Part shown: in pieces, positions 32,106 through 40,734 of the stretch
How positions within the stretch are numbered: position 1 is the stretch's first letter
Layout of the letters: the number at the start of each line of letters is the position of its first letter
Origin: Sphingomonas canadensis
GTDB lineage: Bacteria > Pseudomonadota > Alphaproteobacteria > Sphingomonadales > Sphingomonadaceae
Reading direction: 5' to 3'
DNA length: 58,616 nt
Assembly: GCF_026013525.1 (NCBI RefSeq)
Contig: NZ_JAPDRA010000014.1
Location: forward strand, 1 to 58,616
Notes under the pieces: model-generated
What the model saw: only the letters and a program-made list of their open reading frames with translations
Databases searched by the model: none
What the model was told of the DNA's origin: nothing
Program-made: the position numbers and the translations under genes

Positions 32106-33098
32106 TTAGCGGATGCGCCCCAGCAGCTCGGCCTTCTTCGCGTCGAACTCGGCCTGGGTGATCGCGCCCGCCGTCATCAGCTTGTGCAGCTTCTCGATCT
32201 GGGCGAACGCATCGTCGCCACCACCCGCTGGCGCAGCCGCCGCGCCGCCGCCGATGCCGCCCGCCATCGCCTGACCGATCGCCAGCCCCGCCGCGGCGCC
32301 CGCGCCAACGCCCGCCACGCCGCCAGACTGTTCGGCCGCCGTTTCGATCGCCCGGGCGCTCTGGAAGCGGACGAAGCGGTCCAGGTCGCCCACCACCCGC
32401 ATCGAGCTGGCCTTGTCGAGATGCGCCTGCACCTCCTCGGGCAACGACACGCTCTCGACGAAGAAGCTGGTGCAGGCCAGGCCCCATTGCGCGAAGGCGG
32501 GCTCCACCGCGGCGCGCAGCCGTTCGGAAAGCGCGGCCTGGTTGCCCGCCAGATCGATGAACGCGATCTCCCCGCCGCCCAGCGCGCTGGCCAGCGCGGT
32601 GGCGATCACGCCGCGAAGCTGGGGCTCCAGATCGGACACGGTCAGCCGGTCGAGCGATCCCATCATCTTCGTGGCGAAGGCGGCGACATTCTCGACGCGG
32701 AAACCATAGCTGCCGAAGGCGCGGATGCGCAGCGGCCCGAATTCCTTGTCGCGCACGGTGATCGGCTGCTGCGTGCCCCATTTGAGGCCCGCCTGCTCCT
32801 TCTGCGAGAAGAAATAGACATCGGCCTTGAACGGGGACTTGAACGCCTTGTCCCAGTTCATCAGCGCGGTCAGCAGCGGGAGGTTCGCCGTTTCCAGCTT
32901 GTGCAGGCCGGGGAAGAAGGCGTCGGCGAGCTGGCCCTCGTTGTAGAACAGCGCCGTCTGCCCCGCACGCACGGTGAGCTGCGCGCCGTTCTGGATCTCG
33001 CGGTCCTGCATCGGATAGCGCAGCGCGAGCACGCCGGGCTCGTCCACCCAGTCGATGACGTCGACGAACTGCTTCGACAGGAAATCGAGAATGCCCAT
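32106..33098 (-). CDS. SPFH-domain protein with C-terminal SHOCT-like motif
   Basis: 330 residues. The SPFH (band-7) domain spans ~20-240: LALRYPMQDREIQNGAQL, ALFYNEGQLADAFFPG, PLRIRAFGSYGFRVENV and LACTSFFVESVSLPEEVQ. It resembles the YdjI/virion-core-like SPFH group that carries no membrane helix of its own. A Gly/Ala-rich linker (GAGAAAGLAIGQAMAGGIGGG) leads to a short-C-terminal helical motif (LHKLMTAGAITQAEFDAKKAELL) typical of SHOCT domains. The start is ATG 33098; a TTG one codon upstream is unlikely. It is the first gene of the nine-gene operon and probably scaffolds its membrane assembly. Confidence 0.88.
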   Translation of the reverse strand: MGILDFLSKQFVDVIDWVDEPGVLALRYPMQDREIQNGAQLTVRAGQTALFYNEGQLADAFFPGLHKLETANLPLLTALMNWDKAFKSPFKADVYFFSQKEQAGLKWGTQQPITVRDKEFGPLRIRAFGSYGFRVENVAAFATKMMGSLDRLTVSDLEPQLRGVIATALASALGGGEIAFIDLAGNQAALSERLRAAVEPAFAQWGLACTSFFVESVSLPEEVQAHLDKASSMRVVGDLDRFVRFQSARAIETAAEQSGGVAGVGAGAAAGLAIGQAMAGGIGGGAAAAPAGGGDDAFAQIEKLHKLMTAGAITQAEFDAKKAELLGRIR

Positions 33099-33309
33099 CA
33101 ATCTTCTCCCTCAGCACCGAAGATTATCGCGTTTGCGGGCTGACAGAAACAGTAATCGGACGGGCGGCCCGGCAAATCGGCGGGACGCGGGCGGCCCGGG
33201 ATAGTTGTGGCGAGGGCCTGCGCGAAGCTTTATGTCTCGGTTGAGGGATCGGGGCGCCGGCCATGGTTCCGTACCCAAAGGCGAAGGGCCAAGGCGGAGG
33301 ACAAAGCGC

Positions 33310-33714
33310 ATGGATGGTCTGCGGCGGTTCGGCTGGGCATATTTCGCGCTGTTCGTGGCGGTGGTGGTCAGCGGCTTCGTGCCCGCGTTCAACGATGCCG
33401 AGGGGCGGCAGTTCGGGCTGTTCACGCTCGATCTCTACGATCATGCGCTCCACCTCTTCTCCGGCCTGTGGGCGGGGATCGCAGCGCTGGTCTCGCGCGG
33501 GGCCACGCGCTCCTATTTCCGGCTGTTCGGCCCGCTCTATTTCCTGGACGGCGTGCTGGGGCTGGCGACGGGCAGCGGCTATCTGGACCTCGGCATCTTC
33601 CTCTACGGCCCGCTCGATCTGCCGCTTGAGACGCGCTTCTTCGCCAATCTGCCGCATCTGGTGATCGGCGGGTTCGCCGCCTGGGTCGGCTATATCTACG
33701 CGCGGGAACGCTGA
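33310..33714 (+). CDS. Four-helix membrane protein of unknown function
   Basis: 134 residues with about four membrane helices (AYFALFVAVVVSGFVPAF, HLFSGLWAGIAALVS, LFGPLYFLDGVLGLATG, LVIGGFAAWVGYIY). Polar residues within the helices include YDHALHLF, whose two His could bind metal. GGCGGAGGA precedes the ATG at 33310, 11 nt upstream. It is divergent from the SPFH operon across 211 bp and overlaps the next gene (TGATG). No family is recognised. Confidence 0.75.
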   Translation: MDGLRRFGWAYFALFVAVVVSGFVPAFNDAEGRQFGLFTLDLYDHALHLFSGLWAGIAALVSRGATRSYFRLFGPLYFLDGVLGLATGSGYLDLGIFLYGPLDLPLETRFFANLPHLVIGGFAAWVGYIYARER

Positions 33715-34796
33715 TGCTGCTGCGGCTGCTGCGCTGGACCGGGGGGCTGCTGTTCGGACTGCTGGTGCTGGGCGCGATCCCGATCGTCTATGTCGAGACG
33801 CAATGCACCGCCCCGCCCAATGGCTGGCAGGCGGCGGCGCCCTATCGATCGGTACTGCCCAGCGACACCGGCAAGCGGCCGGAGGCGCGGACCTGGCTGA
33901 CCTATCCCGAATGGTACATCGTCTATTCCGCGGAGAGCTATGGCCGCTACCTCGCCGCCGGAAAGCCGCCGAGCGGCTTTTCCTACCTGCGCCAGATCGG
34001 CGGATTCTGGAGCGGGCTGTGCGCCGTCAATCGCGCCGCGGGCAGCGCCGAGGCGGGCGATGCCAAGGTGATGCTCTACACCATCGGCCTCAGCTTCACC
34101 GCGGAGATGGCGATCAAGGGCGCCTATGAGAATGTCTTCGGCCGGATCAGCGAATGGATCGGCGGGTGGAAGAGCGCCAATGATCGCTATTCGGCCGAGA
34201 TATGGCAGCGCTACGGCGCCTTCATGCACGAGACGCCCTGGTATCAGTTCGGCTTTCTCGATGCGCTGAAGGGGCTGTGGCGGACCGAAAGCGCGTCCGC
34301 GCCCTATCGCAACTGGGAACGGCGGCTGGCGCTTTCCACCGAGTTCGGGATCAAGTCCGCCTATGGCGGCGCGATCGGCTTCGCGTCGAACAACGCGCTG
34401 GGGCCGGCGCAGCTCAGCGTCCCGCTGGTGCTGGGCGGCACGCCCCAGGCGATCGCCGCCGCCGATCCGCGGCTGAAGCTCAACGGGCTGTTGCCCGGCG
34501 GCCTCGCCGCGGTGGAGGCACCGCGCTACGCCCAGCTCACCGATGCGCTGGTGAAGCTCTCCGCCACGCCGGTCGAGCTGTTCGAGATCGCAGGCAACGA
34601 CGATGTGCTGCTGACGGTGATCGCGCCCGATGCCGCCGCTGTGCCCCAGGGCAGCCACGGGCTGTTCGCCGAACCGCTGGACGACCGGCCCGGCTGGCGG
34701 CGGCTGGGGCTGGCGGTGAAGGTGCCCCGCCTGCTCGCCACGATCCGCGAGGCGCGCGCCGCCGGGATCGAGATCGAGCATGTCTACGACTATTGA
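33714..34796 (+). CDS. Conserved membrane-anchored protein with TYPEWYIVY motif
   Basis: 360 residues. One N-terminal membrane helix (GGLLFGLLVLGAIPIVYV) is followed by a large, mostly extracytoplasmic domain containing TWLTYPEWYIVYSAESYG, FWSGLCAVNRAAG, ENVFGRISEWIGGW and GAFMHETPWYQFGF. These aromatic-rich motifs recur in uncharacterised proteobacterial proteins, but I know no assigned function. The tail (~270-360) looks like a separate alpha/beta segment (LLTVIAPDAAAVP, GIEIEHVYDY). It is coupled to both neighbours: TGATG at its start and a 17-bp overlap with the next gene. Confidence 0.7.
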   Translation: MLLRLLRWTGGLLFGLLVLGAIPIVYVETQCTAPPNGWQAAAPYRSVLPSDTGKRPEARTWLTYPEWYIVYSAESYGRYLAAGKPPSGFSYLRQIGGFWSGLCAVNRAAGSAEAGDAKVMLYTIGLSFTAEMAIKGAYENVFGRISEWIGGWKSANDRYSAEIWQRYGAFMHETPWYQFGFLDALKGLWRTESASAPYRNWERRLALSTEFGIKSAYGGAIGFASNNALGPAQLSVPLVLGGTPQAIAAADPRLKLNGLLPGGLAAVEAPRYAQLTDALVKLSATPVELFEIAGNDDVLLTVIAPDAAAVPQGSHGLFAEPLDDRPGWRRLGLAVKVPRLLATIREARAAGIEIEHVYDY

Positions 34797-35145
34797 AGAC
34801 AGTCCGCCCTTGTTGGCGGAACCCGCACCTGCCCGCAGGAACCGGACAGGCTCCGGGAACCAGGCCGCGCTGCTCCTGCTGGTGCTGCTGGTGTGGGCGC
34901 TGATCCTGCTGGCGCTGCCCTTCGTCGGGCCGGCCGGACGGCAGGTGGCGGTGGTGGGCGATGCCGCGCGCAGCCTGAACGCCATCCGCACCGCAGGCGG
35001 CGAGGTGGTGGAGATGCGCGAAGGCGCGATCCTGGCGCGATCGGATCGCCCCGGCTTCGCGCTGGCGCTCTATCGCGCGGGGGCGCCGCTGGTGCTGGAG
35101 GGCCGCATCGGCGCGAGCTGCTTCACGACGAAGCCGGGGCGCTGA
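34780..35145 (+). CDS. Single-pass membrane protein of unknown function
   Basis: 121 residues: a Pro/Arg-rich cytoplasmic start, one membrane helix (~29-48, ALLLLVLLVWALILLALPF), and a ~70-residue domain with VAVVGDAARSLNAIRTAGG and LVLEGRIGASCFT. It begins inside the 3' end of the preceding gene and overlaps the convergent FAD-oxidase gene by 23 bp. It is the third member of the cassette divergent from the SPFH operon. Confidence 0.65.
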   Translation: MSTTIEDSPPLLAEPAPARRNRTGSGNQAALLLLVLLVWALILLALPFVGPAGRQVAVVGDAARSLNAIRTAGGEVVEMREGAILARSDRPGFALALYRAGAPLVLEGRIGASCFTTKPGR

Positions 35146-36703
35146 ACGCGGGCGCATAGCGCGCGTACCAGCTATTGGAGAAGGCCTCGCCCGGATCCCA
35201 CTTGCGCTTCGCCGCGAAGAAGTCGCGGATCTCCGGATAGCTCCGCTCAAGCTGCGCGGGGGTATAGTGGAGCTGATAGGGCAGGAAGAAGCGCCCGCCG
35301 TTCGCCGCGGAAAGATCGATCAGGTCGCTGGTGATCTTCGCCATGGCCGCCTGCCCCTCCGGCGAAACCGGCTGGTTGATGTACAGCACCACCGAAAAGG
35401 CCGGCGCGGGGGCATAGCTCAGCGCATTGTCCTCGGTGTCCACGACGCGGATCGAGGCGTTGAGCAGGTTGGTCTTCTGCTCCCGGAACAGCGCGCGCAT
35501 CCCGTCGACAAAGGGGATCAGCCGGTCGCGCGGGATGAAATATTCGTGGAGGATGTCGGTCTCGCGCGGCAGGTTGTTGCGCAGATAGGCGACGCTGTCG
35601 TGCATCGGATCGTTGCGCGACACCAGGCACGCCTCCCCGCTGCCGCTCGCCTGGGCGCGGGTGACGGTGCAGCTTTCGAACCGGTGCTCCAGATTCTTCT
35701 CGGACCACCATTTGAACGACGCGAACAAGTTGCCGCGCTTGGCCAGGTTGATCGTCAGGCGGCGCATCTTGGTCGACGCCACCTCGCTCAGCGGCGGGCG
35801 GACCAGCCCCGCGCCGTCCACCTTGTGATAGCTGTAGACGAGCGCTTCCTGCAGCAGCGATCCCGGCGCGGTGGAAAGATGGGTGTAGGTAAGGCCCACC
35901 CCCGGATCGCCCTGAAGCTTCGCGAAGACTTCCGGGAAGTCGCGATAGCCGATCAACTGGCGTTCCGAACGATAGATGTCGTTGGGCACCACCTCCAGCT
36001 CGGCCGACAGGATCAGGCCGAACAGCCCGTATCCGCCCACGACATGGCGGAACAGATCGGGCTCCACCTCGCGCGATGCGGTGACGATGCTGCCGTCGGC
36101 CAGCATCACGCGCAGGCTGCGGATCGAACGCATCAGCGCGCCCGCCTGATGATCCATCCCGTGCGCGTTGACCGATATCGATCCGCCCACGGTGAAGATG
36201 TCGGTCGACTGCATCGACTTGACGGCGAAGCGCGGGTGGATCGCGTTCTGGATGTCGTGCCAGGTCGCGCCCGCGCCCACGGTGATGGTGCGCGCCGCGG
36301 CATCCAGCCGGATCGCGTTCATCGATCGCATGTCGAGCATCACCCCGCCCTTGCGGAACGCCTGCCCGCCCATGCTGTGCTTCACGCCGGCGGCGGAGAC
36401 GGTGAGCCCCTTGGCCCGGGCATAGGCCAGCGCCTCGCCAACCTCCGCCTCGCTGCGCGGGCGCACCACGCCGGCGACTTCGGTGCGGCTGAGGCAGCTC
36501 GCGTCGTTCACGGTGCCGCCCCGCTGCGCCCATCTGGGCTCCGCCACCTTGTCCGCGACGGGCTTCAGCGCCGGGACATCGGGCAGCCCGGCCATGCAAT
36601 CCTTCTCGCCCTCCGGATCGGCGGCGAGAACCATCAGCCAGGGCGTGACCCCTGCGATCGCGATCGCCAGCGCCGACGCGGTGATCAGCAGGGCCTTCTT
36701 CAT
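35123..36703 (-). CDS. FAD-linked oxidoreductase (gulonolactone/arabinonolactone oxidase type)
   Basis: 526 residues. The N-terminal signal or anchor is KKALLITASALAIAIAGVTPW. An FAD-binding type-4 (PP-loop) domain (~75-260) has RSEAEVGEALAYARAKG, VSAAGVKHSMGGQAF, VGAGATWHDIQNAI and STDIFTVGGSISVNAHG. The C-terminal half has VVLYINQPVSPEGQ and ends KRKWDPGEAFSNSWY, like aldonolactone oxidases and cytokinin-dehydrogenase-like enzymes. Export suggests oxidation of a sugar lactone or related alcohol outside the cytoplasm. The start at 36703 is preceded by GGGGGGAAGGAAG. It is 37 bp downstream of the kinase gene, so possibly co-expressed with it. Confidence 0.85.
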   Translation of the reverse strand: MKKALLITASALAIAIAGVTPWLMVLAADPEGEKDCMAGLPDVPALKPVADKVAEPRWAQRGGTVNDASCLSRTEVAGVVRPRSEAEVGEALAYARAKGLTVSAAGVKHSMGGQAFRKGGVMLDMRSMNAIRLDAAARTITVGAGATWHDIQNAIHPRFAVKSMQSTDIFTVGGSISVNAHGMDHQAGALMRSIRSLRVMLADGSIVTASREVEPDLFRHVVGGYGLFGLILSAELEVVPNDIYRSERQLIGYRDFPEVFAKLQGDPGVGLTYTHLSTAPGSLLQEALVYSYHKVDGAGLVRPPLSEVASTKMRRLTINLAKRGNLFASFKWWSEKNLEHRFESCTVTRAQASGSGEACLVSRNDPMHDSVAYLRNNLPRETDILHEYFIPRDRLIPFVDGMRALFREQKTNLLNASIRVVDTEDNALSYAPAPAFSVVLYINQPVSPEGQAAMAKITSDLIDLSAANGGRFFLPYQLHYTPAQLERSYPEIRDFFAAKRKWDPGEAFSNSWYARYAPAFSAPASS

Positions 36704-36740
36704 CGCGCTTCCTTCCCCCCTGGGTGCGGCTGCCCCGCGA

Positions 36741-38318
36741 CTATGCGGAGCCGCCAACCGGCGCGCAAGCAAGCACGATCCGGAAACAGGCCCCCTTCGC
36801 CACGGGATCGAGCGCAATCCGCCCCCCGGTCGCCGCCAGCAGCGAACGCGCGATGGGCAGGCCCAGCCCGGTGCCGCCCTTCTCGCGGTTACCGGTGAAG
36901 AAAGGCTCAAAGATCCGCTCGCGGTCCGCCTCCGGCACGCCGGGGCCATCGTCGGCGACGCGGATCGCCAGCGCGCCGCCCTCCTCGGCCAGCGCCATCG
37001 TCACCCGCGTCGCCCCGGCCTGGCGGCTGTTGCCGATCAGCGTGGCGAGAACGGTTTCCAGCGCATCCTCGGTCACATGCGCGGGCGGCAGGAGCGGCGG
37101 GGCCTTCACCGTCACGCGCAGCCGGTCGTCGCCCAGCAGCCGCGCGACGCGCCGTGCGGCGGCGGCGGCCTCGGCACGCGCGCCCGCCTCCACCGCGATC
37201 ATGTCCGCCCGCGCCAGATCGAGCAGGCTCTGGACGAGGCGCGACAGGCGCTCCGCATCGGCATCGGCATTGGCCAGGAACCGCTCGCGCTCGGCAGGCG
37301 ACATCTCCGCCCCATGTTCCTGCAACAGCTCGATCGCGCCGCGGATGCCGGTGAGCGGGGTCTTGAACTCATGGCTCACCGCGGCTGCGAAATCCTGGAG
37401 GTAGCGCTGGCGGGTGTCGATCCGCTCGGCCATCGCGGCGAAGTTGACGTAGAGCTCGCGGATCTCGTTGGCGGCGGTGACGGGCGGATCGGGAATTTCG
37501 ATGCGGCCCAACGCCACGCCCTCGCTCGCCGCGGCCAGCGTGCGGATCGGCCGGGCGATGCCGCGCGAAAGCACGCCGACGATCACCAGCAGCGTGAGCA
37601 GGATCAGCACGATCCCCAGCACGATCTTGCCGCGATCCTGATAGATGCCCAGGAACAGCCCGCGCGGGCTGCGCGAGACCATCACCGCGCCGATCACCCT
37701 GCCCCCCGCGATCACCGGGCGGACGTGGTGGACGCGGATGCCCGCCGCGCTGCTCAGCATCTCGGTCAGCGTTACCGATCCGTAATGCTCCTCCACCTCG
37801 CGCTCGCGCAGCACGGTGGCGCTGCTTCCGCCCAGCGCGCGGCGCACCTCGGGCAATCCGGCATAGCTCCGCCCCATATCCTCGCGCCCGCCGACCACCA
37901 CTCCGCGCGCATCGAGCAGCCGCGTGGCGGAGAGCGTGACGGCGGCGGCATCCTGGACGATCGGCGCGATCGCCGCCGCCGCGCGCACTGCCCGCGGATC
38001 GGCCGGCGCGGCGGGAGCCCCGTCCGGCTGGGGCGGCAGCACGGGATTGGACTGTAGGTCGATCTCCGGCGGCTCGGGCGCGGGCGCGCGCGGCTCGGGC
38101 GGGGCGCCCCAGGCGCTGCGATAGGCGGCGGCCAGCACCGCGCTCTGCGCGATCAGCTCGGCCTCGGTCTGCTGGACCAGCGTGTTCTCATAGACGCGCA
38201 GGCCCAGCGCCGCGACGCCGGGCAGCGCGGCGACGAACAACAGCGTACCGAACAGGATCGTGCGCAGGCTGAGCGGCGGCCAATAGCGCTTGAGCCACTC
38301 CTTTGCGGCGCGGATCAA
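36741..38318 (-). CDS. Membrane sensor histidine kinase
   Basis: 525 residues. TM1 (~15-35) and TM2 (~275-295, IVLGIVLILLTLLVIVGVL) bracket a ~235-residue periplasmic sensor with a Pro-rich insert (RAPAPEPPEIDLQSNPVLPP). HAMP is ~297-350. The phospho-acceptor His is in AAVSHEFKTPLTGIRG (~369), and the catalytic domain has TLIGNSRQA, ADDGPGVPEADRERIFEPFF and GGTGLGLPIARSLL. No ATG is available; a TTG whose TG overlaps the regulator's TGA (TTGA at 38315-38318) is the best start and implies coupling. The sensor topology is CreC-like, with unknown signal. Confidence 0.88.
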   Translation of the reverse strand: MIRAAKEWLKRYWPPLSLRTILFGTLLFVAALPGVAALGLRVYENTLVQQTEAELIAQSAVLAAAYRSAWGAPPEPRAPAPEPPEIDLQSNPVLPPQPDGAPAAPADPRAVRAAAAIAPIVQDAAAVTLSATRLLDARGVVVGGREDMGRSYAGLPEVRRALGGSSATVLREREVEEHYGSVTLTEMLSSAAGIRVHHVRPVIAGGRVIGAVMVSRSPRGLFLGIYQDRGKIVLGIVLILLTLLVIVGVLSRGIARPIRTLAAASEGVALGRIEIPDPPVTAANEIRELYVNFAAMAERIDTRQRYLQDFAAAVSHEFKTPLTGIRGAIELLQEHGAEMSPAERERFLANADADAERLSRLVQSLLDLARADMIAVEAGARAEAAAAARRVARLLGDDRLRVTVKAPPLLPPAHVTEDALETVLATLIGNSRQAGATRVTMALAEEGGALAIRVADDGPGVPEADRERIFEPFFTGNREKGGTGLGLPIARSLLAATGGRIALDPVAKGACFRIVLACAPVGGSA

Positions 38319-39085
38319 TCGCAGCCGCCGATGCGATAGCCGACGCCGGCGCGCGTCTCGATCAGCCCGGCGCAGCCCGCCGCAGCGAATTTGGCGCGCA
38401 GGTTGCGGACATGGCTGTCGATCGTCCGGTCGGTGACGGCGAAGCCCGGCCCGCGCAGCCGGTCTATGATCGCATCGCGCGAGAATACGCGCGAGGGCGT
38501 GGAAGCCAGGATCAGCAGAAGCTGGAACTCGGTGGCGGTGGTCGAAACCGGCGTGCCGCCGATCCGCGCCTCCCAGCCGTCGCGATCGAGCGTCAGGCGG
38601 CCGTGGACCACCTTGCTCCCCTTCTCCGCCGCGGGCGCGGGGGCGCCGCGCTTCAGGATCGCGCCCACCCGCGCCACCACCTCGCGCGGGCTGAACGGCT
38701 TGCACACATAATCGTCGGCGCCGATCTCGATGCCCACGATCCGGTCCACCTCGTCATCGCGTGACGACAGGAACAGGATCGGCAGGTTCGCATGCGGCCC
38801 GCCCCCCGCGCGCAGGCGGCGGCACAGCTCCAGCCCGTCCAGCCGGGGCATATTGATGTCCAGCACCATCAGGTCGGGCGGATCGATCGCGATGGCGGCC
38901 AGCGCCTCCTCGCCGTCCGCCGCCTGGCTCGCGGTCATCCCCGCCTTGCCCAGCGCGAAGGCCAGCAGGTCGCGGATATGCGGGTCGTCATCGACCACAA
39001 GGATGCGGCGGTTCATCGCCGCCATGGGTGCAACCATATGGGGGACGCGGTCAACGGGCTGGCGGACACGGGCTGCGGCGGACAT
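38315..39085 (-). CDS. OmpR/PhoB-type response regulator
   Basis: 256 residues. The receiver (~25-135) has ILVVDDDPHIRD, phospho-Asp in LMVLDINMPRLDG and Lys in VCKPFSP. The winged-helix DNA-binding domain (~155-255) has TATEFQLLLILASTPSRVFSRDA, split at VTDRTIDSHVRNLRAKF, and ETRAGVGYRIG. AGGAG 5 nt before the ATG at 39085 supports that start, although it adds ~23 residues (SAAARVRQPVDRVPHMV) before the conserved receiver. Starts at 39025 or 39016 would give the usual length but lack a ribosome site. It pairs with the kinase encoded just downstream. Confidence 0.88.
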   Translation of the reverse strand: MSAAARVRQPVDRVPHMVAPMAAMNRRILVVDDDPHIRDLLAFALGKAGMTASQAADGEEALAAIAIDPPDLMVLDINMPRLDGLELCRRLRAGGGPHANLPILFLSSRDDEVDRIVGIEIGADDYVCKPFSPREVVARVGAILKRGAPAPAAEKGSKVVHGRLTLDRDGWEARIGGTPVSTTATEFQLLLILASTPSRVFSRDAIIDRLRGPGFAVTDRTIDSHVRNLRAKFAAAGCAGLIETRAGVGYRIGGCD

Positions 39086-39194
39086 CGGCACTCCTGATCG
39101 GAACGATGCCCGATCGATCGCATGTCTGCTTCCAGCCCTGATCCGGGCGGTGTGGAGATTTGGTGCAGGCCGGGGCCGCCCGAAGCACCCGGAA

Positions 39195-39458
39195 CTAGCG
39201 GCGCGTGCCCCGCCAATAGAGCAGCGCGGCCACCACCGCGGCAGAACCCACGCCGATCGCGGCGCCCACGCCGATCTGCTTGGCGTTCGGGCTCCAGCGC
39301 TTGCGCGCCTCGGCCATCTCGCGGGCTACGGCAACGGCCTCGCTGGCTTCTTCCTTCACGGCGGGTGCGCGCGGGGCGGCCTTGGCGGGTGCCCTGCGGG
39401 GCGTGGCGGGCTTGGCGCGCGGCTTCTTCGGTGCCGGGGTTGCAGGCGGCTTGTTCAT
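39195..39458 (-). CDS. Lys/Pro/Ala-rich tail-anchored small protein
   Basis: 87 residues. The first half is a basic, Pro-rich repeat-like stretch (PKKPRAKPATPRRAPAK). A short amphipathic helix (SEAVAVAREMAEARKRW) follows, and then a C-terminal membrane helix (IGVGAAIGVGSAAVVAALLYW) ending RGTRR. The histone-H1-like basic part and membrane anchor suggest nucleic-acid or envelope contact, but there is no assigned family. Confidence 0.6.
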   Translation of the reverse strand: MNKPPATPAPKKPRAKPATPRRAPAKAAPRAPAVKEEASEAVAVAREMAEARKRWSPNAKQIGVGAAIGVGSAAVVAALLYWRGTRR

Positions 39459-39565
39459 GACTCTCCCAATCTATCGCGGCAACTCTGAACGCGCCGCTAA
39501 CGATCGGGTTGCGTGCTGGCAATTCGCGCTTTCCCGAACGCCCGCGCCGATGCAGAAGGCCCGCC

Positions 39566-40723
39566 ATGCATCCCGTATACGCCGCCATGGGCACCACCAT
39601 CTTCGAAGCCATGTCCGCCCGCGCGCGGGAAACGGGCGCGATCAACCTGGGCCAGGGCTTTTCGGACGGCCGCGGGCCGGAGCCGGTGCTGCAGGCGGCG
39701 GCGCGCGCGCTTCTGGAGAAATCGAACCAGTATCCGCCGATGCCCGGCCTGACCGAGCTCAGGCAGGAGGTGGCGAACCACTATGCCCGCCACCAGGGGC
39801 TGAACCTGGCCGCCGAGGAGGTGATCGTCACCTCGGGCGCGACCGAGGCGCTGGCCGCGGCGATCCTGGCGCTGGTGGAGCCGGGCGACGAGGTGATCTG
39901 CTTCGCGCCGCTCTACGACGCCTATGTGCCGCTGATCGAGCGCGCGGGCGGCGTGGCCCGGCAGGTGCGGCTCGCCCCGCCGCACTGGCGCATCGATCGC
40001 GCGGCGCTGGAGGGCGCGGTGAGCGGCCGGACGCGCATCCTGCTGCTCAACAACCCGCTCAATCCGGCGGGCAGCATGTCTTCCGCCGAAGAGCTGGCGA
40101 TGATCGCCGATTTCTGCGTGAGCCACGATCTGATCGCGATCTGCGACGAGGTGTGGGAGCATGTCACCTTCGATGGCGCGCGCCATCTGCCGCTGATCGG
40201 CTTTCCGGGGATGCGCGAACGCACGGTGAAGATCGGCAGCGCGGGCAAGATCTTCGCGCTCACCGGCTGGAAGGTCGGCTGGATGTGCGCCGCGCCGGAG
40301 CTGGCGCGCGGGCTGGCCAAGGCGCACCAGTTCCTCACCTTCACCACGCCTCCCAACCTGCAATGGGCGGTGGCCGAGGGGCTGGCGACGCAGGACGGCT
40401 GGGTCCAACAGGCCCGCCACGGTTTCCAGCACGGCCGCGATCGGCTGAAGGCCGGGCTGGAGGCCGCCGGGCTGGTGACGCTGCCAAGCGCGGCGACCTA
40501 TTTCCTCTGCGCCGACCTCGCCGCCTCCGGCATCGACATGGACGACGTGACCTTCGGCCGCCGGCTGATCGAGGAGGCGGGCGTGGTGACGATCCCGGTC
40601 TCCGCCTTCTATTCCGAGGCGCCGGTCACCAACGTCGTCCGCTTCGCCTTCTGCAAGCAGGACGCGGTGCTCGACGACGCCATCGCGCGCGTGGGCGACT
40701 GGATGCGCCGCCGCAACGGCTGA
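39566..40723 (+). CDS. PLP-dependent aminotransferase (methionine/kynurenine type)
   Basis: 385 residues, class I/II fold type I aminotransferase. Motifs: AINLGQGFSDG, NQYPPMPGLTELR, VTSGATEALAAAI, LLLNNPLNPAGS, ICDEVWEHVTF and the PLP Lys in SAGKIFALTGWKVGW (~232). The closing Arg is in VRFAFCK. The best match by motif is the KAT/YbdL group, which transaminates kynurenine, glutamine or methionine. A methionine salvage cluster lies 0.7 kb away on the opposite strand, so it may carry out the final transamination of 2-oxo-4-methylthiobutyrate (the MtnE role), but it is not co-transcribed with it. The start at 39566 matches the family N-terminus. Confidence 0.88.
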   Translation: MHPVYAAMGTTIFEAMSARARETGAINLGQGFSDGRGPEPVLQAAARALLEKSNQYPPMPGLTELRQEVANHYARHQGLNLAAEEVIVTSGATEALAAAILALVEPGDEVICFAPLYDAYVPLIERAGGVARQVRLAPPHWRIDRAALEGAVSGRTRILLLNNPLNPAGSMSSAEELAMIADFCVSHDLIAICDEVWEHVTFDGARHLPLIGFPGMRERTVKIGSAGKIFALTGWKVGWMCAAPELARGLAKAHQFLTFTTPPNLQWAVAEGLATQDGWVQQARHGFQHGRDRLKAGLEAAGLVTLPSAATYFLCADLAASGIDMDDVTFGRRLIEEAGVVTIPVSAFYSEAPVTNVVRFAFCKQDAVLDDAIARVGDWMRRRNG

Positions 40724-40734
40724 GCAGGGCGGAG

